A stretch of 64,000 nucleotides of DNA from an uncultured Duncaniella sp. (GCA_910577335.1 CAJTMJ010000004.1:1-64000); one strand, 5' to 3'. Positions 54,949 to 64,000 are shown, counted from the stretch's first letter. Made by a program: numbers and translations. The notes: generated from the sequence alone by a model not told the origin.

Positions 54949-56946
54949 CTATTTTTCGAGTGCGAGGATGAGTGCCGAGCGGGGAGCTACGGTGACATTC
55001 CCACCTTTTGATGTGCCAAGACCCTCGGCATTAATCTGACCGTCATCTGCAATCACAATCCAGTTACCCTTGCGGACTTTAACCTGTCGTGATTCGTCAG
55101 AACCGTTGAATATGACCTTTATCTCTTTCCACGGATCACCGTTGGCATTGTCGAGCAGTGAGTAGGAGATAAGTCCCGGCTGGGTCACCTTGTCAAATTT
55201 CAGATGCTTCTGAATTTGTTCGGCGGTGGTCATGCGGAATGCCGGATGTGATTTACGGAGTTTGATCAGCTCCTTGTAATAGTTATATTGGTCAGCATTT
55301 TGATGGCGAAGATTCCAGTCGATAGCGTTGATTGAGTCGGGTGACTTATAAGAGTTGTGAACACCCTTTTTGTCACGGAATATCTCTTCACCTGCGAATA
55401 TGAACGGTGTGCCTTGTGAGGTCAGCACTATTGTTTGTGCGAGACGGGCGGCACGTTGACGCTCTGCATCAGTGGCATCAGGCATTGATTTGCGCAGCTT
55501 GTCGGTAAGCATCAGGTCATCGTGACATGACACATAGTTGATTATCTGTGTGGGAGCGGCTGCGTAGGGGAATTTTGAATTATTACCCTTGGAGTAGTCA
55601 ACCTGCGGATGCGGGGTCGCAGCCACAATGCCTATCTTCACAGTCTCTTCAAGACCGGGCTTGCCGGTTGCAAAACCTCGGTCGGCGGCGTCAGTGTAGT
55701 GCCCCTTGATGGCATCACGGATATCATCGCTGAACACGGCTATGTCGGGCATCTTGGCAACATTTTCTTTTAAAGCACGTTGCTCAACCGGTAATGGAGA
55801 ATCACCGGCAGTCCAACCTTCGCCATAGATGAAGATGTCGGGATTGATTTCTTTTAATGCGGCTGCCACTTGGTTCATAGTCTCGATATCATGTATTGCC
55901 ATGAGGTCGAAGCGGAAACCGTCAATATGGTATTCCTTAGCCCAGTATTTTACTGAATTGATAATGAAATCACGCATCTGCTGGCGTTCGGAAGCGGTCT
56001 CGTTGCCGCAGCCCGAAGCATCGCTATAGGAACCGTCGGGGCGATGGCGGTAGTAATAACCGGGAGCGGTGAGTGAGAAATTTGAGTCGTCGTTATTGGC
56101 TGTATGGTTGTACACAACATCCATAATCACACCTATACCGTTGTCATGAAGATTTTTCACCATTTGTTTCATTTCTGAAACACGTGTGGCGGGGTCGGCG
56201 GGATTGGTGGAGTAAGAGCCTTCGGGAGCGTTGTAGTTGTATGGGTCATAGCCCCAGTTGTACTGGTTGGCTTGGAGGTTTGCTTCGTCAACGCTGTTGT
56301 AATCGTAAGAAGGGAGTATGTGTACGTGAGTCACACCCAAGTCTTTCAGGTGGTTGATTCCGGTAGCCTCACCTTCGGGATTCTTGGTGTAGGGTTCGGT
56401 AAGGGCAAGGAATTTACCCTTGTTCACAATACCGGAAGATGGATGCTCGGAAAAGTCACGATGGTGCATTTCGTAAATCACTGCATCATTGATATGTGCG
56501 AGTGCCGGACCTTTATCTTTTTCCCAACCTTCGGGGTTTGTTGTCTCAAAGTCAATTATGGCAGCGCGTGTGCCGTTTGTGCCGACAGCCTTAGCCCATA
56601 CGCCGGGAGTTTCTGCGAGCCATTTACCCTTGTCCTTTATTGAGAAAGTGTAAAATGAACCGTAAAGCTGTTCGGGGACATTTGCCACCCATGTGCCTTT
56701 CTCTGAGCGTGACATGTCAATGGTGTCAGTGGCGGCAGTGTTCAGTCCTGTCGGGTAGAGGATTACTCTTGCGGCTTCAGCCTCGGGCGACCAAAGACGC
56801 CAGTGAGTGCCTTTAGAGTCAACTGTTAATTCGAGATCTTCCCCTGCGTATGAGGGATAGGACGCATATTTTGCGTCGGGATTTTGGGCAAACGCATTTG
56901 TGGCGCACCCAATAGCGGTGATAGTCACAATTGTAGCGATTTTCAT
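54949..56946 (-). CDS. pulA: Type I pullulanase (GH13)
   Basis: 665 residues with a signal peptide (MKIATIVTITAIGCATNAFA). An N-terminal CBM48-like domain (THWRLWSPEAEAARVILYP) precedes the GH13 barrel with the type I pullulanase signature YNWGYDPYNYN, VIMDVVYNHT, DGFRFDLMAIHD (nucleophile Asp), FIYGEGW (acid Glu) and VSCHDD. It debranches alpha-1,6 bonds in pullulan, glycogen or starch. The export signal points to the periplasm or surface. No adjacent Sus genes. Confidence 0.93.
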   Translation of the reverse strand: MKIATIVTITAIGCATNAFAQNPDAKYASYPSYAGEDLELTVDSKGTHWRLWSPEAEAARVILYPTGLNTAATDTIDMSRSEKGTWVANVPEQLYGSFYTFSIKDKGKWLAETPGVWAKAVGTNGTRAAIIDFETTNPEGWEKDKGPALAHINDAVIYEMHHRDFSEHPSSGIVNKGKFLALTEPYTKNPEGEATGINHLKDLGVTHVHILPSYDYNSVDEANLQANQYNWGYDPYNYNAPEGSYSTNPADPATRVSEMKQMVKNLHDNGIGVIMDVVYNHTANNDDSNFSLTAPGYYYRHRPDGSYSDASGCGNETASERQQMRDFIINSVKYWAKEYHIDGFRFDLMAIHDIETMNQVAAALKEINPDIFIYGEGWTAGDSPLPVEQRALKENVAKMPDIAVFSDDIRDAIKGHYTDAADRGFATGKPGLEETVKIGIVAATPHPQVDYSKGNNSKFPYAAAPTQIINYVSCHDDLMLTDKLRKSMPDATDAERQRAARLAQTIVLTSQGTPFIFAGEEIFRDKKGVHNSYKSPDSINAIDWNLRHQNADQYNYYKELIKLRKSHPAFRMTTAEQIQKHLKFDKVTQPGLISYSLLDNANGDPWKEIKVIFNGSDESRQVKVRKGNWIVIADDGQINAEGLGTSKGGNVTVAPRSALILALEK

Positions 56947-57018
56947 GAAGTTGATTTAAATTTGAAAATAGAATTTAGTATGATATAAGTATGGGGTTCT
57001 TACTGAAATAAAACGATA

Positions 57019-57060
57019 TTGGGGTGAAGCGGTGTACGCATTAACGCCGCTTCACCCCAA
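57019..57060 (-). terminator. Leftward terminator
   Basis: TTGGGGTGAAGCGG pairs with CCGCTTCACCCCAA across a short loop; the minus-strand tail is TATCGTTTTATTT. It ends the 57082 gene. Confidence 0.85.
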
Positions 57061-57081
57061 ATATGTCATATTTCTTTAAGA

Positions 57082-57960
57082 TTAGTCAACTTGAATAACG
57101 AGGAAGTTAGAAAGCTGCCAGAATCTGGTAGGATCAGTGATTTTGATTACTTTCTGACCGTCAACATCCACTATTTCGTATGTGTCGGCAGGTTGTGAAG
57201 TCAGAATCTTGGCTTTTTTGCTGTGAGTCGGGATTTCAGACAGGTTACGTTTGTCGCCTGTGGTGAAGTAGCTTTCGTCGAAGTCACCCTTCATAACTTT
57301 AGTCTTGCGGAGGAATCCGGACTGAAGTATTTTTTTAGCCTTGAGCTCCTTGCTTGTGCCGATGGCATAGAAGCAAGCGTTAAGTTCGTTAGTGGCGGCA
57401 GTGGCTTCTTCGATAGCCGCATCCTTCTGGGCACGTTCTTCGGTTAAGCCTGTGTTGAGTGAGTCAACAGCGGTGTTAAGAGTAGTCACGGTAGTGCTGA
57501 GTTCCTCAATCTTAATGTTAGCGGAAGCGAGCTGGTTGGTGAGAGTTGCAATCTCGGTCTGCTGCTCGGCAATCTGAGTTTTAAGATTGGATACGGTGCG
57601 TTTGAGAGTTGAATTCTCGCCGCCTGTCGCAGCGAGCTTCTTTTCAAGTTCCTCAAGACGCTGACGGCGTTCCTGCAATGACTGCTGGATTGCGATCATG
57701 TCATTTTTAATCTGCTCTTTGCGTGAAGCCGATTCTCCAAGATTTCCCGGAGTGGAGATGATTTTTTCGAGATCCTTGATCTGAGCCATGCCATCAGAGA
57801 TGTCATTAACGAGGACAAGAAGGCTGTCCTGTGTGGCGAGGGTTTCGCGGAGATCGCCTTTCAGCTGTTCGTTTTCTGCTTGGGCGGTTTTAAGTTTATC
57901 GCCATTACAACCTGTAAGTAACGTTGCAGCAACGACTGCGATTGAAACAAATTTTTTCAT
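57082..57960 (-). CDS. Coiled-coil lipoprotein (possibly Cbp1-type adhesin family)
   Basis: 292 residues. Lipoprotein signal MKKFVSIAVVAATLLTGC, then about 25-195 an almost continuous coiled coil (heptads of Leu/Ile with Gln/Glu/Lys) and a C-terminal globular domain (KILQSGFLRKTKVMKGDFDESYF ... VIKITDPTRFWQLSNFLVIQV). The C-terminal domain recalls Bacteroidetes proteins annotated as Cbp1-family collagen-binding adhesins; I am not certain of that match, and adhesion is unproven. Transcribed leftward, 48 bases after rsmI. Confidence 0.75.
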   Translation of the reverse strand: MKKFVSIAVVAATLLTGCNGDKLKTAQAENEQLKGDLRETLATQDSLLVLVNDISDGMAQIKDLEKIISTPGNLGESASRKEQIKNDMIAIQQSLQERRQRLEELEKKLAATGGENSTLKRTVSNLKTQIAEQQTEIATLTNQLASANIKIEELSTTVTTLNTAVDSLNTGLTEERAQKDAAIEEATAATNELNACFYAIGTSKELKAKKILQSGFLRKTKVMKGDFDESYFTTGDKRNLSEIPTHSKKAKILTSQPADTYEIVDVDGQKVIKITDPTRFWQLSNFLVIQVD

Positions 57961-58008
57961 AGAAAATTGGTTGAAAAGTGAACAGAATCATAAAAGATAG
58001 GCATGAGC

Positions 58009-58719
58009 CTATTCTTTGTATTTGTTTTTATGAATTTTGGGTTCCAAATCTTCCTTGGCGCCCAGAATGATAACAATCTCACCTTTAGGAAGGTTTTCAG
58101 AGAAGTAATCTTTAAGTTCTTTGAGTGTGCCGCAGACGGTGGTGTCGTGTATTTTTGAAATTTCACGTGACACTGATGCGGGACGGTCTTCACCACATGC
58201 AACAATGAGCTGCTCAATGGTCTTTAATAGTCGTAGGGGCGACTCATAAATAATTGATGTGCAGTCGTTAGCGGCTATTTTATCAATTCTCGTCTGTCTC
58301 CCTTTCTTCTGAGGCAAAAAGCCTTCAAATGTGAATCGGTCAGTAGGCAGACCGGAGTTTACAAGCGCCGGAACAAATGCTGTGGCGCCGGGAAGAGTTT
58401 CTACTTTTATTCCCTCACGTCTACATTCACGTGTGAGCAAAAAACCGGGATCGCTGATGCCGGGAGTGCCTGCGTCAGAGATCAAGGCTATATCTTCGCC
58501 CCCTAAAAGACGGTCGATTATGGGGCGGACGGTGGAGTGCTCGTTGAATTTATGATGGCTCGCACATGGAGTTGTTATGTCGAAATGGCGCAGAAGGTGT
58601 GATGAAGTGCGGGTGTCCTCGGCATATATCTGCGAGCATGATTTCAGCACTTCGACCGCACGTGGCGTCATATCCGCCATATTTCCCACCGGTGTGGGGA
58701 CAATGTAGAGCTTACCCAT
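58009..58719 (-). CDS. rsmI: 16S rRNA 2'-O-methyltransferase RsmI
   Basis: 236 residues. MGKLYIVPTPVGNMADMTPRAVEVL opens the tetrapyrrole-methylase-type fold; AEDTRTSSHLLRHF, SDAGTPGISDPGF and YESPLRLLKTIEQL are family motifs. It methylates C1402 of 16S rRNA in the P-site region. It lies between the lipoprotein gene and the repeat-bearing gene 58732, all leftward. Confidence 0.95.
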   Translation of the reverse strand: MGKLYIVPTPVGNMADMTPRAVEVLKSCSQIYAEDTRTSSHLLRHFDITTPCASHHKFNEHSTVRPIIDRLLGGEDIALISDAGTPGISDPGFLLTRECRREGIKVETLPGATAFVPALVNSGLPTDRFTFEGFLPQKKGRQTRIDKIAANDCTSIIYESPLRLLKTIEQLIVACGEDRPASVSREISKIHDTTVCGTLKELKDYFSENLPKGEIVIILGAKEDLEPKIHKNKYKE

Positions 58720-58731
58720 CAGATATATGGA

Positions 58732-59430
58732 TTAAAAATGCTTTTTTACTATGTCCATGAACTCTTTGACATTCTCGCTTTCAGGATTCCAGCAGAGGTC
58801 ATTATAGAAATATTCCTCCGCCTCGTCGAAATTATTCATTTGTGCAATGACATATAGGGTCTCGTCAAATTCTTCCTGAGAGTCACGGAAAAGTTCTCTG
58901 CGGAAACGGAATTTATCGTTGATGGTGAATGCCTTAAATATGTCACGGGCACGGTCACGAGCGAGTTTCTCTTCAAGACGGATAGTGGTGTCGGCTATAG
59001 TGGGAGTCTCCCCAATTGCAGGGGTGTTTGCGTCCTCGGTTTCTTCTTCGATAGCGTTTGCAGCTATGGCTTCTTGGTCGGGAGTGGCTGCAGCTTCGGA
59101 GAAATCGTCATTGTACTCGTCAGTGTCGATTGGGGGAATCGGACTGATCGGACTAATCGGACTGATCGGAGTTATCGGAGAAGTCTCAGTAGTCTCAGAA
59201 ATCAGAGTAGCAGGTGCAGACTCTGCAATCGGATTGGTCCGATTAGTCAGATCAGTCCGATCCCCCTGATCCCTCCGATCTTTAATCCCCTCAGCCGCAA
59301 GGCGGCTGATTTTCTCCTGAAGGAGCCGGGTCATTTCAGGGGAGGCTTCTTCTCCACGGTTGATGTGGAGCATCAGCAGTCCTTCTATTTCGTAAGTGAG
59401 GTTGAGGAGGGAAATATAGTCGGTTGCCAT
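58732..59430 (-). CDS. Conserved Bacteroidetes hypothetical protein carrying an in-frame palindromic repeat
   Basis: 232 residues. The N-terminal helical segment (about 1-50) and the C-terminal segment AFTINDKFRFRRELFRDSQEEFDETLYVIAQMNNFDEAEEYFYNDLCW are structured and look conserved in Bacteroidetes; function unknown. Between them, about residues 53-101, is low-complexity sequence (DRTDLTNRTN and SPITPISPISPI) encoded by a TCGGA-unit inverted repeat at 59132-59266, and then an acidic Ala/Glu linker. The repeat seems to have entered the linker without breaking the frame. It is probably cotranscribed with rsmI (gap 12 bases). Confidence 0.8.
   Translation of the reverse strand: MATDYISLLNLTYEIEGLLMLHINRGEEASPEMTRLLQEKISRLAAEGIKDRRDQGDRTDLTNRTNPIAESAPATLISETTETSPITPISPISPISPIPPIDTDEYNDDFSEAAATPDQEAIAANAIEEETEDANTPAIGETPTIADTTIRLEEKLARDRARDIFKAFTINDKFRFRRELFRDSQEEFDETLYVIAQMNNFDEAEEYFYNDLCWNPESENVKEFMDIVKKHF
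59132..59266 (-). repeat. TCGGA-unit palindrome inside the 58732 gene
   Basis: The left arm 59132-59169 and right arm 59231-59266 are near-perfect reverse complements built from ATCGGACTRATCGGA-like units, with about 60 bases between. Both arms are translated, the left arm as PITPISPISPISPIPP and the right arm as RTDLTNRTN. Confidence 0.85.
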
Positions 59431-59465
59431 ATATCTATTCTATGAGTTGTTTATGTTCGTATATC

Positions 59466-60830
59466 TTAATTCTCTTGCAAACTTACATTAAATTTTTCTA
59501 ATAGCAAACGTTGGATGTCATTTTTTAAAGCCGCTCTGCTGCAACGGAAGCCGTTTACAAGAAATATGATAAGATGTGTCGGATTGCCCTCTTCATCCAA
59601 AAGGTATCCACCGTATGACTGCACTCCCTTCATCGAACCGGTTTTCATTGCCACACGTCCTTCGAAAGGGGTGTCAAGCAGGAAGTTTTGCATCGTTCCG
59701 TCATAGCCGGCTTTAGGGAAAAGCGTCACATAATCACTGACGAAATCATCGAGAAGCATATACTTGTATACGTCACCGAGAAATCGGGCTGTTAGGCGAT
59801 TGTCACGTGATAGTCCGCTGCCGTCGATTATTTTCACACCATGTGCGCTGATACCCGCAAGCGCCCAAATGGCGTTCTCCTCTGTGATTGCGTCTGAGCG
59901 GGTCCCTCCAGGTGTGATGGCTCGCAACATCCCCTCTGCCATGAGATTGTCCGACCGGAACATCAGACTTCGCATTATCTCGGCAAAGGTGGGGGATTTA
60001 TGAGTGTAGATTAGCTGTGACTGTGACGTATGACCTATTTCTTTGCCCTGCGTTTTTATACCATAGTCTGACAGGGTAGTCACTATTTCATGACGCATTA
60101 CCTTCCATGGGTATGGTGTCGAAAATGTGTCACTCAATCCACGACGTCGCACATTGCCACTTACGAAAAAAGTTTCTGAGCCGTCTTTGCGGTCTATTTT
60201 CACACGTCGTAAACCCGGTTGCGAGAATGAGTATTTAAGGTCGGGCACGTAAGGTGTAGTTTCCTTGGATGGCAGGCGCAGGCGGAAGCGGTTGTCACGG
60301 AAATTTGCACCCTGCAATCGGGCGCCATAATACCACGGTATATCTTCTGCCATCCAGCCGGGGGGTGTGGTGGCATCAGGAAAACCTGATTGATCAATTA
60401 TGACGTTACCCTCTATCTCACGTATACCAAGACGTTTAAGTGACACTGCTATGCTGTCGGCAAACCCCTGTGAATCTGGGAAATATTGCGACTCGATAGT
60501 GGGGTCGCCACAAGTATTGACTATCAGATTGCCATGCAATATGCTGTCGGAAACAATGCCTTCAATCACCACGGGAGTAGAGAAACGTTCCTGTGAATCA
60601 GCCAAATTAAGCAATGACGCCACAGTCACCGACTTCATAACGGAGGCGGGGATAAGTGATTTGTCGATGTTTTCGGAAACGATGTCAACTCCGAAACGAA
60701 GGTCATGAATAAGGATTGCTGTACGTGTAGTGTCGATCCCTTTAACCTTTAACGGAAAAGCCTGTGAATAAAAAAATGACAGGAAGAAAAATTGGATTGT
60801 AAGTAACCTGTAGAGTGTATTGCGCTTCAT
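59466..60830 (-). CDS. dacB: D-alanyl-D-alanine carboxypeptidase/endopeptidase (PBP4)
   Basis: 454 residues from the ATG at 60830, where a signal peptide starts (MKRNTLYRLLTIQFFFLSFF); the frame to 60869 adds 13 unlikely residues. Class C low-molecular-weight PBP: nucleophile SVMK (63-66, in IPASVMKSV), the SDN triad in FRSDNLMAEGM and KTG in VAMKTGSMKG. It trims or cleaves peptidoglycan cross-links in the periplasm. Leftward, single gene. Confidence 0.94.
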   Translation of the reverse strand: MKRNTLYRLLTIQFFFLSFFYSQAFPLKVKGIDTTRTAILIHDLRFGVDIVSENIDKSLIPASVMKSVTVASLLNLADSQERFSTPVVIEGIVSDSILHGNLIVNTCGDPTIESQYFPDSQGFADSIAVSLKRLGIREIEGNVIIDQSGFPDATTPPGWMAEDIPWYYGARLQGANFRDNRFRLRLPSKETTPYVPDLKYSFSQPGLRRVKIDRKDGSETFFVSGNVRRRGLSDTFSTPYPWKVMRHEIVTTLSDYGIKTQGKEIGHTSQSQLIYTHKSPTFAEIMRSLMFRSDNLMAEGMLRAITPGGTRSDAITEENAIWALAGISAHGVKIIDGSGLSRDNRLTARFLGDVYKYMLLDDFVSDYVTLFPKAGYDGTMQNFLLDTPFEGRVAMKTGSMKGVQSYGGYLLDEEGNPTHLIIFLVNGFRCSRAALKNDIQRLLLEKFNVSLQEN

Positions 60831-60920
60831 AATAACTACAAAATTATGACATTTTGCTGATATTGGCAACCCACTCTACGGATTTTTGTGAAGTATGACG
60901 TGCAATGAACGGTCTTATGG

Positions 60921-62201
60921 CTATTCTATCTTATGGTATATTAAATCAATGGCGGTGTAGATTTTTTCTTGGGGATTGTTCCAATGTTCCATTAAGCCGA
61001 GCGGCTCTGTGAGGGGAGTGCCGTTGACTTTATATACTGTGCCGCTTGGGGTATTCGGGATGAGAGCGGCTTCACGAAGGTATTCATCGCAATAATTCAA
61101 GCTTCTGAATTCGGGCCATTCTCCAATAATCAAGTCCATAGCCACTGCGTCGGCGGCAAGAGCGTCCTGCGAGGCTATTATCGAGCAAGCCCAGTCGTTG
61201 TTGAACGGAGCTTTCTGCCACTTGGGGTAAGGAGCACCGTTTACGTCACGCGAGCCGTAGGTGCCGTCAATGAGGAACAACAGGCATTTCTGTCCGAGAT
61301 GGGGATGGGCTATGAAATCAACAAATGTCTTATATCCCGGTTTGCCGTGGCGTTTATCCTGACTGATGTTATTGTGGGCGTTTTTGCGCCATTGCAGCGC
61401 AATGTCAGTGGCTCCATACCAGTTTTTGCCCGTAAGTGTGACACCGGGTCCTGTATGGGTTTTCAGCAGTGCGCTGTTTATCACATAGTCAGCGTCAACA
61501 ATACATTTTGCCAATCCGCTAGCCATCTTGCCGTTGTCAACCGAGTAAGTTATCTGTTCTGGATAATACTCGCATTTCTGACGACCGTCACCACCTATAT
61601 TATCAATAAAGGTGACAGTCGGGAACTGACGATGAATCTTCTCGAATATGCTGTCGGTTATCGCACGGCTCGGTTCACATATTATTATATCGGCAGGATC
61701 TATTCCTCCGTCATGTACCATTGTGCGAACCAATGCAAGGGTCACGAAAGGTGACGAGTTCAGCTCAATGGTGTCATGGTGAGTTATGGCGTTGTTCATG
61801 TTAAGTTTCACCGCTATTTTCTCACCTTTCTTATATCCTTTCTTCCCTTTGCCGTGACGATTGTTGAAATCCTTGAATATGGCTTTCCATCCATCCTTTG
61901 CCGACTTTTTGCCGCCAATTATTTTGATAGTCTCACGCATCATTTCATCGGCAAGCTTTTGGTCATTCCAACGATCCTCTACCCACATTCCGGTTTCTCC
62001 ATCCCACTTAGCCACGCCGGGTGAATGAACCCACGCCACTCTGCCGGGAACAGCTCCTTTTGCTTTGCCTAACGGAGTGTTAGGTGCAACGAATAGTTTG
62101 GGCTTGACTGTACTGTTATCGTTCTTGGTGGTTGACTGGGCGTTGAGTTCTATGTTGAAAAGTGTACTTAATATAAGTATAAGGGTGATGAAACGTTTCA
62201 T
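60921..62201 (-). CDS. Exported DUF362-domain protein
   Basis: 426 residues with a signal peptide (MKRFITLILILSTLFNIELNA). The DUF362 core is visible: EKIAVKLNMNN, ICEPSRAITDSIFEKIH, YVINSALLKTHTGPGVTLTGKNWYGA and SQDALAADAVAMDLI. In many members a 2x[4Fe-4S] ferredoxin domain follows; here there is none. The biochemical role of the family is not established. Single leftward gene. Confidence 0.85.
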   Translation of the reverse strand: MKRFITLILILSTLFNIELNAQSTTKNDNSTVKPKLFVAPNTPLGKAKGAVPGRVAWVHSPGVAKWDGETGMWVEDRWNDQKLADEMMRETIKIIGGKKSAKDGWKAIFKDFNNRHGKGKKGYKKGEKIAVKLNMNNAITHHDTIELNSSPFVTLALVRTMVHDGGIDPADIIICEPSRAITDSIFEKIHRQFPTVTFIDNIGGDGRQKCEYYPEQITYSVDNGKMASGLAKCIVDADYVINSALLKTHTGPGVTLTGKNWYGATDIALQWRKNAHNNISQDKRHGKPGYKTFVDFIAHPHLGQKCLLFLIDGTYGSRDVNGAPYPKWQKAPFNNDWACSIIASQDALAADAVAMDLIIGEWPEFRSLNYCDEYLREAALIPNTPSGTVYKVNGTPLTEPLGLMEHWNNPQEKIYTAIDLIYHKIE

Positions 62202-62346
62202 TAGTCGGATTTTAAGGTGAATAGATGTTGTCTGACTTTAACTATGCGGAAAGTCCTAATCTGGTATGATTGTGCAAAATTAAATAATAAAGATGTCCAT
62301 GCAAAGGAATTATTGTGTAATTTTGTTCAAAATATATTGAATTATT

Positions 62347-62760
62347 ATGGTAGAACAGTCTGAATTTTCTTTGCACCCTTATCCTCGGGGGGTGCATTTG
62401 GTAACAGGTGAGATTTTAAAATCGCTCCCTGAACTACCGCATAAGGGTGTGCTTAATCTATTAATAAAACACACGTCAGCGGCTTTGGCTCTCAATGAGA
62501 ACGCTGACCCTGACGTGCGTCATGACTTAAATGTAATATTTGACCGGTTAGTGCCGGAAAATGCTCCATATTACCTTCATACATTCGAAGGTGCCGATGA
62601 TATGCCCGCTCATGCTAAGTCGGTGATGGTAGGGGCATCGTTGACTATTCCGATTACTAACGGAAGGCTAAATCTCGGAACTTGGCAAGGGATATATTTG
62701 TGCGAGTTCAGAGACCATGGCGGAAGCCGAAGAATTGTGGCTACCGTCATAGGTGAATAA
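62347..62760 (+). CDS. yjbQ: YjbQ/UPF0047-family protein
   Basis: 137 residues. KHTSAALALNENADPDVRHD and GTWQGIYLCEFRDHGGSRRIVATVIGE are UPF0047 hallmarks; the family has been linked to weak thiamin phosphate synthase activity and called secondary thiamin-phosphate synthase. A TAATTTTG box lies at 62318-62325. In a genome with a full thi operon its role is probably different. Confidence 0.93.
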   Translation: MVEQSEFSLHPYPRGVHLVTGEILKSLPELPHKGVLNLLIKHTSAALALNENADPDVRHDLNVIFDRLVPENAPYYLHTFEGADDMPAHAKSVMVGASLTIPITNGRLNLGTWQGIYLCEFRDHGGSRRIVATVIGE

Positions 62761-62774
62761 ACTCAAAGCTGCAA

Positions 62775-64000
62775 TCATTTCATTTTCTTGGCGGGGTCGC
62801 ATGTGAGACCTACGCCAAGTTTTTTGAAAATCTTATGATCGACTTCGCCGAGCATCACTGTGGAGTGAACCTGACAACCTTTCAGTTCAGGCAGCTTTTC
62901 AAGAGCGCGGCGACAGTTTTCATTATGGGTACTGAGAACGGCAAGAGCCACAAGCACTTCATCGGTATGCAGTCGCGGATTCCGGCTGCGGAGATAGTTT
63001 ATCTTAGTGTGCTGTATAGGCTCAATCATATCCTGAGGAATCAATTTTATGGAGTGGTCGATTCCTGCGAGGTGTTTGATGGCGTTGAGTATCAGTGCGG
63101 CGCTTGGACCGAGCAGTGCGCTTGTTTCAGCAGTGATAATTGTTCCGTCGGCAAGTTCAATGGCTGAGCATGGCACACCGCTGCGTTCGGCACGTTGCTT
63201 CGCCGCAGTGATGGGTTTGCGATATGACGGGTCGATTTTAGCCTGCTTGAAAAGGAGGGCAATCTTGTTTACCTCGCTGTCATTACCTTCACCTTGTGCG
63301 AGACGGTTGAGCGCAGTGTAGTATCGGAGTATGATTTCATTTTTCGAAGCCTCACAGCATACTTCATCGTCATTTATGCAGAATCCAACCATGTTAACAC
63401 CCATGTCGGTCGGCGATTTGTAAGGGTTCTCGCCATATATGCCTTCAAAGAGGGCGTTAAGCACGGGAAATATTTCGATGTCACGGTTGTAGTTTATTGC
63501 AGTCTTTCCGTACGCTTCGAGATGGAAAGGGTCAATCATGTTGACATCGTTAAGGTCGGCAGTGGCAGCCTCGTATGCGATATTAACCGGGTGCTTTAAC
63601 GGAAGGCTCCACACAGGGAAAGTCTCGAATTTAGCATATCCGGCTTCGATGCCACGTTTGTGCTCATTGTAAAGCTGGCTAAGGCATACAGCCATCTTAC
63701 CACTTCCCGGACCGGGGGCTGTCACAATGACAAGGGGGCGGGTGGTAACTACATAATCATTCTTACCGAAACCTTCGTCAGAATCGATAAGTTGCACATT
63801 GGTAGGGTAGCCGTCGATGGTGTAGTGGTAATAAGTGGTGATGCCCATGCGTTCCAGTCGTGCCCGGAAAGCGTCGGCACTGCTCTGACCGTTGTAGTGA
63901 GTCACTACTACAGAGCTAACCAAAAATCCTCTGTTCTGAAATTCGTTGCGCAGACGTAACACATCCATGTCGTATGTGATGCCAAGGTCGTTGCGCACCT
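62775..64000 (-). CDS. DUF1846-family protein, N-terminus outside the window
   Basis: At least 407 residues, reading leftward from the window edge; the apparent GTG start at 63998 (MRNDLGITYDMDVLRL) is an edge artefact because family members have about 90 more residues upstream. Motifs are VTAPGPGSGKMAVCLSQLYNEHKRG (a P-loop-like segment), FETFPVWSLPLKHPVNIAYEAATADL and MDPF-type LNDVNMIDPFHLEAYGKTAINYNRD. The function of the family is unknown. It converges with yjbQ, 15 bases apart. Confidence 0.9.
   Translation of the reverse strand, partial: VRNDLGITYDMDVLRLRNEFQNRGFLVSSVVVTHYNGQSSADAFRARLERMGITTYYHYTIDGYPTNVQLIDSDEGFGKNDYVVTTRPLVIVTAPGPGSGKMAVCLSQLYNEHKRGIEAGYAKFETFPVWSLPLKHPVNIAYEAATADLNDVNMIDPFHLEAYGKTAINYNRDIEIFPVLNALFEGIYGENPYKSPTDMGVNMVGFCINDDEVCCEASKNEIILRYYTALNRLAQGEGNDSEVNKIALLFKQAKIDPSYRKPITAAKQRAERSGVPCSAIELADGTIITAETSALLGPSAALILNAIKHLAGIDHSIKLIPQDMIEPIQHTKINYLRSRNPRLHTDEVLVALAVLSTHNENCRRALEKLPELKGCQVHSTVMLGEVDHKIFKKLGVGLTCDPAKKMK

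Noticed and set aside
63996..63998. GTG start for the DUF1846 protein at the window edge
   Set aside because: Family members extend about 90 residues further; the GTG only marks where the sequence stops.

Overview
The window is a stretch of a Bacteroidales chromosome, most like the Muribaculaceae/Bacteroides side of the order. The evidence is the gene content (TonB-dependent receptors with carboxypeptidase-like N-terminal domains, a DUF4296 lipoprotein, a DUF3853 protein, thiamin operon order), the scarcity of Shine-Dalgarno sequences, and promoters of the Bacteroidetes type (TTTG, about 20 bases, TAnnTTTG) in front of tRNA-Ser, arsR, the thiamin operon and rpsF.

Layout: 336-1253 is ribonuclease Z. 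1517-1604 is tRNA-Ser(CGA), and its 3' end is the target of an integrated element spanning 1593-12436. The element is bounded by a 13-bp direct repeat of the tRNA end. It carries a rightward arsenic/organoarsenical operon (arsR, ArsF-like lipoprotein, ArsG-like CcdA-type permease, Cys-rich thioredoxin, DUF318 permease, arsC, second DUF318/ArsP permease). A leftward mobility module follows: MobV relaxase, candidate oriT, DUF6371-type primase, RecA-like ATPase, DUF3853 HTH protein and tyrosine integrase. It has no conjugation (tra) genes, so it reads as an integrative mobilizable element with metalloid-resistance cargo.

12725-29957 is chromosomal: a surface/periplasmic protein, tRNA-Gly(CCC), a Tat-exported TIGR04076 protein, a pectate lyase, a nitroreductase lipoprotein, ileS, a DksA-like protein, lspA, a DUF4296 lipoprotein, TonB receptors and the rpsF-rpsR-rplI operon. 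30072-39345 holds mutS (leftward), another TonB receptor with a downstream choice-of-anchor lipoprotein, and an AT-rich pentapeptide-repeat membrane protein. 39409-45598 is a leftward thiamin operon (thiD-thiS-tenI-thiE-thiG-thiC-thiH) under a TPP riboswitch; no thiF is present. 45852-64000 holds central metabolism and housekeeping genes: sugar acetyltransferase, class II aldolase, dGTPase, a TPM-domain zinc-ribbon protein, amino-acid symporter, GAPDH, mscL, HAD phosphatase, type I pullulanase, a coiled-coil lipoprotein, rsmI, a repeat-containing hypothetical gene, dacB, a DUF362 protein, yjbQ and a truncated DUF1846 gene.

The most unusual material is non-genic. There are three families of intergenic palindromes: (a) a 307-bp nested inverted repeat at 22955-23261 whose 20-base hairpin core recurs, with a compensatory base change, at 45751-45770; (b) an AACTGATTTAAAC palindrome at several sites; (c) TCGGA-unit palindromes, one immediately after a stop codon (51933-52065) and one inside a reading frame (59132-59266), reminiscent of Rickettsia palindromic elements. 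Within the island, a recurring SCC(S/A) cysteine motif in three unrelated arsenic-operon proteins and putative integrase arm sites at both ends are further points of interest.
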